From the NCBI GenBank assembly GCA_963932465.1, contig OZ010796.1, positions 79,307,292 to 79,371,291 of the forward strand: DNA of 64,000 nt, in the 5' to 3' direction. Positions 1 to 10,020 of the stretch are shown in pieces. The notes below the pieces were generated by a model. That model had not been told where the DNA came from. It saw only the letters and a program-made list of their open reading frames with translations, and made no database searches. This DNA comes from Maratus speciosus (taxonomy: Eukaryota; Arthropoda; Arachnida; Araneae; Salticidae). The number at the start of each line of letters is the position of its first letter. Within the stretch, counting starts at the first letter, position 1. The position numbers were made by a program, and so were the translations under genes.

Positions 1-1082
1 TATTTTTAAATTTAATCTGTTTGGCAATATTATGAATTGGCAATTTTAAATAGGACGTAATTTCCTCCTTGTACACTTTTAACGCGTATTAATGGATTTA
101 TTATTTTACAATTTTCTTTCTCTTTCAAAATTCACGTGTAAATATAGTTTTTATGATGTAATTATAAATATTTTCCTGCTTTTAATACGTAATCATTTAA
201 TTCTTATTTGAAAGTTTTATTCTATTTATAATAATCACGTGTAAACAATTTTTAATTTGAAGGAAATATTATTTATTAAGCTGTTTTAAAATTTGGCAAC
301 AATTTAAAATAATACCCTTTTCTAAAAGTTGTAAAAAATGCTTCTCGAAATGCTGAAAAATTGAATTTAAAATAGAAATAAAAACTCAAAGAGTGAGTCG
401 AATTTAAAAAATAAATGCAGTCTGCACACCGGGCACCGGGTTAATGTAAAAAATGATCTAAATATGATTAAATTCCCATGTATAGTTTTTGCTCCTATAA
501 AATTCTTTTAATGGAACGATTTTGACCAACTTTAACATTAAATATCTCTTAAAATAATTCTTCGATTTGAAAACTATCTGCGTCAGCGTGTTTATAAAAC
601 ATTTCTCTATAACACCACCGATTTTCATATTTTTGTATGCAATATTTTTCTTAATATTAACGAAGAAAGACCTCCGGTCATAGAAATTCAAAACCGGCGG
701 CGGCGGTGACAGCGTTAGTTACTTCTTTTTAGAATAGAGGGATATATATTTAAGGAAATTCGCAGCAAATAAAAAATTGTAATTTCATTTTTTTTTCTTT
801 AATCACTGTTATATGATAATGATAACTTTTCATTTAGGGCTTGCATTATTAATTTTTTTTTTTTTAATCTAAAATAGATATCCAAGGCAATTCCTAGAAA
901 ATAGAAAGTATTATTTCCATTTTAAAAGTATAAAACAAAACAAAACAAAAACACTCTGGCTGTTCTCTAGGCTTGAAAAGCTGAGTCCTTGAGATGGGAA
1001 TAGATAACAGCTTTTATAGTGGTCAAGTTTCAGATAAGGAATGTGTTAAAAATCTGCAAGTTGTATGAATACGATTATTCTA
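1..1082. other. A+T-rich non-coding stretch, nothing recognised
   Basis: No convincing ORF, RNA gene or terminal repeat was seen. There are short A/T runs and a CGG-rich spot near 695. The only ORF above 70 codons, on the minus strand around 458-691, lacks any motif and looks accidental. Confidence 0.5.
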
Positions 1083-1391
1083 TTAGTAAACAGGCCCGAA
1101 ACGAGGGGGGTTGCAAAGGGGGCATGTACCGCGAGATCCGAACGAAAGGCGAAAGGGTGTGGGGGAACGCCAAATGAAGATTTTGTTTGTCGTTTCATAC
1201 AAAAATGTATTTATTTCCAAAATAAAAAGAAACTCGCAAGCTAATGTTAAACCTATGGGAGCGTTCTTTTCAAATTTGTGAAAGTGAAAGTAACTTTATA
1301 TATACAAGTGTAAATATAAATAAGAGTAATAAGTCTTAATTACGTCCACTAATAATCGAATCAATCATATCAGAATACATATTCCAAGCGG

Positions 1392-1486
1392 AAAAGTCAA
1401 AACATATATCAAAATATTTATTTGCTTAAAAGCTTAAAATAACATATTTTAAGCAAATAAATATTTTAATATAAATTTTGACTTTT
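1392..1486. repeat. short perfect-like hairpin repeat
   Basis: The arm AAAAGTCAAAAC... at 1392-1431 is repeated inverted and ends TTTTGACTTTT at 1486, with core AAATATTTATTTGCTTAAAA in both arms. About 40-bp arms with a loop of some 14 bp give a tight fold-back inside the hAT-like element. Confidence 0.7.
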
Positions 1487-1656
1487 GTGATAAACTATAT
1501 ATATATTACCATTATATAATTACAATTCATCATCTATTTCCAATTACTAAAGTTAAATTAATAAGTTTAGCTTCAATACACAGCATTGACATTATACAAA
1601 ATAAAGATGGAACCTATAACTTGTAATACAAAATCAACTAATTCACTATATATATG

Positions 1657-2045
1657 TATGAGTACCCCAGAAGCCAAGGGGTATAAGTGACAAAATTGAA
1701 AAAAATGGACTAAGTGCACAGATGACCTGGAAATATGCTTTTTTTCTTTTCAGGTAAAGAAATATAAGTGATTTTCTAATTATGTGTTATGTTTTAGAGA
1801 TCAACCACTTTTGCCGAATAATGATCAATATTAATTAATTATAAATTTAAAGAAACTTGCACTCTACTTTTTTCACATTAATTGAAATAAGAGATCAAAG
1901 ACCACTGTGAAACAAGCAGCAGTTTCCTATTTCAATTCAGTCAATTATGATTGATGTTCAACTTTAACGTCAATTATCTTTGAACTCAATTTACTCCAAA
2001 TCTAAATTTTGTTACTTGTACCCCTTGGCTTCTGATGTCCTCATA
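1657..2045. mobile_element. TA-flanked MITE, TIR CAGAAGCCAAGGGGTA
   Basis: Inverted ends begin TGAG at 1659 and finish CTCA at 2043. They share CAGAAGCCAAGGGGTA and then AGTRACAAAATT. TA flanks both sides (1657-1658, 2044-2045), which fits a Tc1/mariner-type MITE. The length is about 385 bp with no coding capacity. Confidence 0.65.
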
Positions 2046-2141
2046 TATAATCTGCAACCAAAATCGAAAAAGTAAAGTCCGGTTAGAATTCAATATCAGC
2101 TATTCTAAGCACGAAAAAAAAAAAAAAATCATTTAAAACTA

Positions 2142-2898
2142 TTAAGGGGTCAGGTAACCTTTGAACCAATAAAGTACATGAAAAAGTGACCTCTGTAAGA
2201 ATTGCAAACATTATTTAACGAATTAACTTTTAATTATAAAATTAAAAACACATGTTAGGAACGATTTATTTTATCAGTCAAAGTTGTTAGAAAAGGTATA
2301 CACATATATAGTGTTTTTTAATTTATTTTTAAAGATAATACAATTTTTACGAAAGAAGTATTCTTGCATGCATTGCGCGCATGATTTTTCCCCTTTCAAT
2401 GGCTGAAACAAGCCAAGATTTTTTTAATGAGTACAGATGTAAAGTGTTTTCAAAATGACCTACAATGAAAAAAATAAAACTTGTAGATCTCGAGAAAAAA
2501 AATTTTTTTTAGAGTAATTCGAAATATCGAGAATTTTTTTATACAAAAGTAGCCGTGAATTCTAAACTTCTTACTTGAGAAACTTAATAATAGGTCATTT
2601 TGTGCTTCTGTACGTTTAATACAACCGCCAAAAATTTCGTGAAATTCTGGGCAACCTTTTTTTCAGAAATCGTGCGCGCAATGATCAAAATCGCTGTTTT
2701 GAGAAAATTGTCCTTAAAGATTGAAAAACCCGTTGATCATATTGCAAAAGCTCAAAATGTTTTAGACATAACTTTTCTTCTAATGCGAATTTTTGTATGG
2801 GGTTTGATTCAAAATGTTCCCAAAGAATCATATTTAATTATAAGCTATTTAAAAATAATTCGATTTTTGGACGCTTCAAAGGTTACCTGACCCCTTAA
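2142..2898. mobile_element. TTAA-flanked element, TIR GGGGTCAGGTAACCTTTGAA
   Basis: GGGGTCAGGTAACCTTTGAA starts at 2146 and its exact reverse complement ends at 2894. TTAA flanks both ends (2142-2145 and 2895-2898). The 749-bp interior is A+T-rich; an ORF at 2600-2890 ends in the terminal repeat and shows no known domain. TTAA duplication is known for piggyBac and Kolobok transposons. The GG terminus, rather than CCC, leans towards Kolobok, but no transposase is present to decide. Confidence 0.7.
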
Positions 2899-3699
2899 CA
2901 TGAAAGTGATAAATTTTAAAAAGAACGCTCTCATAGGTTTAACATTAGCGATCCAGTTTCTTAGCATGACGAGTGTAGGCTCTTAATATGTTAATCCAAT
3001 GGGAGCGTTGTTTATATTTTCTTGCTAGCATTTTAATTATTAAATGATTTTATTTTTTAAGGATTTTTTTTTTCTTGCATAGGGTACCTGCGGTCGATAA
3101 CTTTTGTTGTGCGTGAGGAGAGGGGGGGGGGGGCGCCAAAATCCATTGGCGCAATAAAAGCTGGTTTGGCCCTGTTAGTGAAACATTATGTTCGAGAAAT
3201 ATTATAGTAAATTGATGTTTTTGTCAGTTTTCATGTTATTATAAATTATTTTGTATGAACCTTTTATTAATTTTATTATGAGCTCCCCTAAATATATTAA
3301 ATTAATTTCCGTTAACGATAATGTTTTTCATTTACTTTGTTTGCACGCCTAATCTATACTTAACTATTTTTGAATTTTTAAAAGCGACTTAAATTATTTG
3401 AGATTTCTCTTATTTTTTTAATCAAAGCAGCGTATTCATTGGCATAATTTACACACTCTGACATTTTTCGCCCCTTTAAGAATTTAAAAAAAAAAAAAAA
3501 AAAAAAAAAATGAAATAAAAAATGTAAGAATTTGAATCGTTGAAATGGTTTTTTAATCCATGTACAAACAGGAGATTTTAAGTTCTGCAATACAATCAAG
3601 CACCCCGGTAGGAAGAGAGCCCGAATTAAAAAACTATATATATCTGGTATTTATTTTCTGATATTTTGCATCTTATAAAAATTCATCACTGAAGGAGTG

Positions 3700-4579
3700 A
3701 AAGGCTTTAGGTAAATTTCGTAAGAAATACTATACCTATTACATTCCCTCCTATGTTGGAATTTCTGAAAAAAATTTTGCAGATCTACACCGATCATGAC
3801 CCCTAGAACTCAAAACTACCACCAGTTCAAAACTTTATCTGTCTGTCTATCTAGCTAGCTATATATATACGTATATCACTTTTTTATGAACGCGATAACT
3901 TCCATAATTCTGCACAAATCTCTTCCAAACAGATACATAAAATCGAGGGGTAGAAAATCGTGGTCAAGTTCGTTAATGGGGCAAAATCGGACCAAAGGGA
4001 GGGGGGGGGGGGGGTCTGTGAAAACCGAAAAAGCCCCATAACTTCTTAATTATGATACATATCAAATCAGTTTAAAGTTATTATTACTTCTAGAAAAAGG
4101 GCCAAAATTTTATGTATATTTTTAATAAAATTAAAAATGGCCTCAAGGGGGGGAAAAATAGGGTTTTAGGGAGGAAAAAATTCATAACTTCGTCAATTCT
4201 CTAGATATCAAATTCACTTAAACTTATTATAAATCTTCTACAAGTTTTTGATTTGACCAACTCTGAAAATTAAAAACGACAAAAAGGGGGGGTGGTGAAG
4301 AAGAAAAAAATTCATAACTTCGTCAATTCACAAGATATCAAATCCGCTTAGATTTATTATAAATCTTCTTACGATTATCTACAACATTTATACTGACAAG
4401 TTTTTGATAGGACCAACTCTTACAACGAAAACAAATTAAACAACAATAGGGGTTGAATAAAAAGATATCGTATTAACATGATTCTTATAACACCAGCTCT
4501 CACACAGAAGTTGTTGAGCGGGGAATAATATTTTTTTTTAATACCGACTTACTATGATTTTGATAAAACGAGCTCTTAC

Positions 4580-4610
<31 letters not shown>

Positions 4611-4765
4611 AAATTAAAAACTCGTCAAAAGCGGCCAGAGAAAATTGTTAAACTGAGTTTATCTCTAATCTTGATGTAGTTTTTATTGGTGAAATTAGTA
4701 CCTAACTTCGAAATCTACCTCCGCCTGTAGGCCGAGCCGACAGGGATTTTTGATATTACGCTTTT
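3700..4765 (+). repeat. Dispersed repeat E, copy 1
   Basis: This stretch has an inverted homologue at about 47369-49170. Shared landmarks are the AGGTAGATTTCG-like ends, GATCATGACCCCTAG near 3796, G-runs, and a repeated core CATAACTTCGTCAATT (4190, 4310). Its right end carries TAGGCCGAGCCGACAGGG. No coding sequence is visible. It may be a non-autonomous transposon or a retroelement fragment. Confidence 0.55.
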
Positions 4766-4917
4766 GTGCCACTGCCTTCCTCTCCACCCGCAAAAGAGCA
4801 GGACGCCCAATTAAAAAAATTAATTAATAAATAAAATAAATAAATAAATAAAATCATCCTCATCAGGTGGTTATATTGGGAATATGCACATTGTGAAGCT
4901 TTCTCCTACGGCAGCTG

Positions 4918-5215
4918 TGTTAAATTCTAGGTTCACTCGCCCCACCAGTGATCAAGAGGTTCTGCTCTCAAAGCTGGTAGATGAGAGTGCTGGGTTCAAC
5001 CCAATCACGCCCGTCGGCCTAATCGTTCGGAGTTTTCGTGGTTTTCTTCGAACCTTGGATTTCCTTGCATAAATACGGGTTAGGATCCTTTAGAAAGACC
5101 CCCCACGGAGGGCATCCCAACCCCTTCGGACCCATATCCCTCGTGTAGATTGCAGGGCTATATTCTCTATAGCCCTGGATAATTGGCCGTCATAAATAAA
5201 ACCAACATCATCTAT
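4918..5215 (+). repeat. tRNA-derived SINE-like element
   Basis: The head resembles a tRNA gene: a box-A-like TGATCAAGAGG near 4948 and a box-B-like GGGTTCAACCC near 4992, about the spacing expected of an RNA polymerase III promoter. It then runs through a G+C-richer body to an A-rich tail with AAATAAAACCAACATCATC. Length of about 300 bp and the tail fit a tRNA-type SINE. No target duplication was found, and the box A match is imperfect. Confidence 0.5.
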
Positions 5216-5985
5216 ATTATATATATATATTAGGTTCGTCTTTGAGGAGGGAAGCAAATAATAGTAATAATAATAAAATCTACTATTATGTTTCTATTCC
5301 TAGAAATTATCGTGGGAAAATTTTAGCTGAGATTATGAACATGATAGGTTTAGAGATACACTTTTGCAACCAGAAGTTCAGTAGGGTACAAACGGAAGGT
5401 TGATAAGAGTATTTCAAAAAAAGTTGACCGTATCTGGTGGTTATATTCTGATTCCCAGCATTAAAAAAATATCATTGAGGCAGCGACAGGCTTTAAGATA
5501 AGCCTCCCCCCCCCCCCACACACACACACGCCAAGCAAGATAATGAATTACAAAAAACTACCTCATTCTGATGTCAAATTCATCTTGAGAAAAAATAAAT
5601 AAATAAAGGCTCGATGAAAAATGGACAAAATTCTTTGCCGGAACTAATTATAATCTTAGAAAAACATCAAGCATTAACCTATAAATTTAAGTTTGAAACA
5701 GTATTACAATTTACACATGGGAATTTTATTCTCATGGACTTTGTCCGCGGGATTCTTGTCCTTTAGAGCGTTCAGGAAACGATTTCTTTTCTTTTTCTCG
5801 CTCTCTCTCACTCTCTCTCTCACTTTTTCCCCCCTTTTCATTTGGCTTACTCGTTTGTTCGAATCACCAGCACGGATGTAGTTAGTTCTATTATCAAGAC
5901 AAAAATACGTTAAAAGTTCGCGATGTAGCAGTTTATCTTATGGCTCTAAGAATTTTAAGTATGGGTTTTTTAAATAATGATATCA
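5216..5985. other. Non-coding stretch with AT and CT microsatellites
   Basis: Contains short (TA)n at 5215-5230, a C-run with CACACA near 5505, and a CT-rich tract at 5798-5825. No gene or terminal repeat was recognised. Confidence 0.4.
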
Positions 5986-6370
5986 AATTTTGAGTGACGC
6001 TATGCTATTAATTAATGTATATATACATACAATTATATCATTTATTTCATCATTTTATTTTTGTTTTACTTATAATTGCATGTGTAATAATTATGTTAAA
6101 TTTAAAAGGATGTATAAAAATTTATTTATTGATGCTTTATCAATCACATCTTTCATAAATTCTAAATATGAGTTTTAAAAGATGTGATATCAAAATTTAA
6201 GTGACGCCTTGATGTAGCATTAAACAATGTTTTAGAATTCAATTTCAATTGTTTTCGGTTTGGCTAAATATATTTACACATGTAACCAAAACTTTTAATT
6301 TACCAATACACTGTTAAAAATATCATTCTCACTGATTTTGAGTGACGCTATGCTATTAATTAAACTAGTC
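5986..6370 (+). repeat. Diverged direct repeats with GTGACGC motif
   Basis: GAGTGACGCTATGCTATTAATTAA occurs in near-identical form at about 5991 and 6342. The block 6170-6330 (AAGTGACGCCTTGATG onward) recurs diverged at about 7395-7590. These direct repeats bracket the tandem array that follows, so the array may be an expansion inside one element. Confidence 0.5.
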
Positions 6371-6409
6371 GAATGTGGCAATCTCAAAACTTTATTCTAT
6401 CTCATACAT

Positions 6410-7140
6410 GTTAATACTTCCTGAAAAATGCAGCATAGCAGCGCCACCGGTTAGATTATTTACACCAAAATCTAATCAGCAACAATTTGTGAACTTCTAA
6501 CTGAATCTGAAGTTTGATGAAAATCCGTGCATTAGTTTTTGAGTAGAGCTATGGCGGAAATCGTAAAAAAATCTGCATAGCAACGACACGTGTTGGGCTA
6601 TATGTACCAAAACCTAATAAGCAACAACTTAAGTCAACTAAATCTGAAGTGTGATTAAAATCCGTGTATTACATCTTGAGATAAAACTATTGCGGGAATC
6701 AGGAAAAATGAAGCATAGCAGCGGCACCTGTTGGGCGATTTACAGCAAAAGGTAGTCAGCGTAAACTCATATCAAAGATTAACTGAATCTGAAGTTTGAT
6801 AAAAATCCACGCGTTAGTTCTTGAGATAGAGCCATTGCGGAAATCGTGCAAAATGCCGTATAGCAGCACCACCTGTTCGGCGATTTACACCAACACGTAG
6901 TAAACATCAACACATATCAAGGGCTAACTAAATCTGAAGTTTCATAAAAATCCGTGCACTAGTTTTTGAGGTAGAGCCATTGCGAAAATCGTAAAAAATG
7001 CAGCATAGCAGCGCCACCTGTTGAGCGATTTGCACCAAAAACTAATCAGTACCCATTTATATCAGAGGAACTGAATATAAATGTTTATTAAATTCCGTGC
7101 ATTAGTTCTTGAGATAGAGCGCCCACAAAATTTGTGTCAC
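6410..7140 (+). repeat. Tandem array, about 142-bp unit, five copies
   Basis: The landmark GCATAGCAGCG recurs in variant form at about 6434, 6574, 6713, 6857 and 7003, giving steps of 140, 139, 144 and 146 bp. Each unit also holds CTGAATCTGAAGTTTGAT and a CCGTGCATTAGTT-like string. Units are diverged, so the array is old. It is followed (7185-7300) by a conserved-looking tail, TCCGTCGAAACCCGG to AAGAAGTAAAAA, which resembles a retroposon 3' end. Confidence 0.75.
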
Positions 7141-7519
7141 ACACAGACAAACTGTTATACAGACTCACAAACAGACATTTTGTAAAAACATGTGTTTCGG
7201 GATCTCTCACCCCTAAAACGTGTAAATCCGTCGAAACCCGGAATTCGTAAATTTTCACGAATCCAATACTTTCTTCTTGTAAAGATAGAAGAAGTAAAAA
7301 TTTATATTTATATTATTCGCATGGGCGAAAGTTATGTTCAACATGAAATGATGTATAAAACTTAATTCACTGATGCTTTGTCATCCACATCTCTCATAAA
7401 TTCAAAATATGAGTTTTAAACGATATGATATAAAATTTAAGTAACGCCTTGATGGGGCTTTAAAAGGTTTGTTTTAAAATTCAATTTAAATTATTTCTGA
7501 TTTGGTGAATTATATTTAC

Positions 7520-7895
7520 ACATCTAAACAATTACTTTTAATTTACCAATTCACTGTTAAATATATAACTTTCATTGAATCTATGCTATGCATTAAAATG
7601 TATTTCAATAAATTGATTTATCTTTTGTGTCACTTTATTCAAAATTGTAAGTAAAATTTATGTAAGTGGTTTATTTGCGTCAAATTATCCATTTGCACAC
7701 ATTTCACTTAGTTTTGAAGCAATGACGCAAAGAAACCATTTACATAAATTTCACTTATAATTTTGAATAACGTGACACAAAGATAAATCAATTTATTGAA
7801 ATAAATACATTTCAATGCATAGTATAGATTCAATGACAGTTATATATTTAACAGTGAATTTGAAAATTAAAAGTATTGTTTAGATGTGCAAATAT
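7520..7895. mobile_element. Fold-back (hairpin) element
   Basis: The arm at about 7520-7690 and its reverse complement at about 7715-7893 align for roughly 165 bp (CACTGTTAAATATATAACT, CAATAAATTGATTTATCTTT, AAATTTATGTAARTGGTTT), with a short loop near 7700. The right arm ends where the direct-repeat similarity with 6230-6330 also ends, so the hairpin probably arose from an inverted duplication of that repeat. Confidence 0.65.
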
Positions 7896-8270
7896 GGCCA
7901 ATGATAACCGGCCACTTGCAATTTTAGACGCTTTGTTAAATATCTAGAAAAATACATGAGGAATTATCCTGAAACATCAGGCGTGTAAACAGTATAGTGG
8001 AAGTCATATATTGCCGCGAAGATCTTTTCCTGAAAACCCATAGGGGACCTTCAATAAACTGAAGAAAAACTAATATATTTTGGATAACACTGTAAAAAAT
8101 AATGTTGCAAAAGCGTTGAAACTTTAAAACGTGATTAGGAGGCTTCTTGTAATAAACCGTGTTCATTTTTATGAAAATAGCTCTTATACTCGTGGAGAAA
8201 TTAAGGTTGTAATAACAACAATCCTAAATTTCACCAAATGTTTTGCTTATAACTTGCAGAGTTCTTAATA

Positions 8271-8886
8271 TAGGGCAATTCCACAGAAAATCATCATTTT
8301 TTTTTGGGGGGGGGGGGGGTTAAATTTATAATATGCTTAATTTAACGGTATGATTGGAAAACTTGACATTTTTATATTTTATAGAAAATTTTAATAAAAA
8401 GGCATTGTAAATTACTGTTTACAAACTAAGTTAAGTACCATTATTGTCTTTGTAAAGTCATAATGTTACGTCAGTTACACAATAAAAGTTACATTCGTTA
8501 CACGTGTAAATGCCACTTTTTTTGTTTTTTATTATTCAGAAATTAATTAAACAAGTTACTGTTGTAATTTGGCATTACTAAGTGTTGTTGAAAACATTAA
8601 ATCACTTTTTTCAACGGGATAGTTTTGATAATTTTTACACTTCAATGAAGGCAGAAAAAAAATGTTTGTATATTTTATGTTACGTCAGTTACAGAATTTT
8701 GAATTGCAATTTTTGGGACTCAAAGAGAGACTGAAATAATCTGCAGGTATTTGGGTATTAAGACCTTGGTAAGAAATATTTTAAATTGTAAAAATTTGTT
8801 CTAGCTTTATTAGTAAATTTTCTACATAGATTTGAAAACAAAATTCGGTGATAAAATGTTACGTCAGTCACGATGGAATTGCCCTA
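8271..8886. mobile_element. MITE with TIR GGGCAATTCCA and TTACGTCAGT repeats
   Basis: GGGCAATTCCA begins at 8273 and its reverse complement ends at 8884, flanked by TA (or TATA) on both sides. The string ATGTTACGTCAGTTAC occurs three times in the same orientation, at about 8464, 8678 and 8856 (the last with one change). Repeated subterminal motifs are commonly transposase binding sites; that role is inferred. No ORF. Confidence 0.65.
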
Positions 8887-8889
8887 TAA

Positions 8890-10020
8890 AAGAATGTTCT
8901 TTTCAAGGATTATGACAAAAAACATTGTACACAATACCCAGCAATCAGAATTAAGAAATAATAAATATTGGATGAAAAATGAGCAGGTTCACTAAATAAT
9001 ATTTCACTACGCATGCGCGAATGCAATAGTGACCACTGTATATATAAGGAATCATTCGTGCGAGACTTTAGAGTGTAAATACAGGTCTTCCAGTTACTCT
9101 TGGGGGCGGGGAGGGCCACGGCCACACTTCCTCCCTAAAAATTTTCAAATGTAAGAAACTGGGTGCTTTTTTGCCATTTTAACCATTTGGCTCCCTTTTA
9201 AAAAAATTTATTCGCTGGAGTCATCCAATTTGGAGGATCTGGGGCAGGTGCCCCGCATGCCCCTGTATTAGTCATGTCATGCATACACATGAAGATTCAT
9301 TTAAAAATCGTTGTGTATTTACAAAGAATAATAACCAGATGATTAAAGAAAACCATATCATTATAGCTATATTGAGGTAAAAAAAAAGAAATTTTTTTTT
9401 TCTAAAATTTCTAAAATTAAAGTATATTTTAATACAGCAAGCACTGTATAACCTACGAAATATTTCATTAAATAAATATATAATACAAATATTACAAGTT
9501 TGTTCAAGAAAAACTGAGTCTGTCTGTTCGCCATAATGCGTATGTACAGATGGATATATTTATATAAACATCGAAAAGTTTGAAAAAATGATAATCAAAT
9601 CTATTGTCAGATGGACACAAACGCAACACGAAAAAAATGATGTTCTGAAGCCTGACCTGGGTTCGCAGAAAAAATGTCGACTTGGGTCATACTCAGTCGT
9701 AAAAAGATTACACGCTCTATGCAGAGGGTGTTTGTTTGCCAAGCGCCAAACTGAAACATTGCCCCGGGAGCAGTTTTCTCTTCCCATGGTGCTGCTCCCA
9801 TCCACCCAATTTCTTTGAAATTGGAACCTTTTCCCCCCAATCCTTCTTTGTATCTTTGCTGTAATGTGATGGTATCGGAGACCGTTTGTGGGCCGCCGAA
9901 AACAGTAATTTATTGCTCTCTGTCTGTAAAAGTACTTCTCCAATTTCTCCAATACCCAACGGAAAAAAACCCCATGTGGAGAGTGTTAGCTTCGTTTAAT
10001 AGTTCCTTATTCTATGTTTT
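8890..10020. other. Mixed stretch with a G+C-richer patch and unassigned ORFs
   Basis: From 9600 to 9960 base composition is more balanced than around it, and several frames on both strands stay open, the longest a 130-codon minus-strand frame at 9560-9952. Because three overlapping minus-strand frames are open together, none stands out as coding, and no motif was recognised. It may be a fragment of an old element or an exon. Confidence 0.25.

Larger units (their letters stand above)
1083..3182. mobile_element. hAT-like non-autonomous element with 8-bp target duplication
   Basis: The left end is CAGGCCCGAAAC at 1091 and the right end is the inverse of CAGGGCCAAACC, ending at 3174. The flanking 8-mers are TTAGTAAA (1083-1090) and TTAGTGAA (3175-3182), matching 7 of 8. 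An 8-bp duplication and CAGGG-type ends are typical of the hAT superfamily. Inside, a second inverted pair (about 1228-1275 and 2918-2960, core GTTAAACCTATG) suggests a subterminal repeat or an older inner element. No transposase is encoded. Three smaller inverted-repeat elements lie within. Confidence 0.6.

Noticed and set aside
6410..7140. Regularly spaced repeats considered as a CRISPR-like array
   Set aside because: Units are contiguous, diverged 142-bp tandem copies without unique spacers, in a eukaryotic context.
9560..9952. 130-codon minus-strand ORF
   Set aside because: Three overlapping minus-strand frames are open in the same patch and none shows a motif; not strong enough to call a gene.
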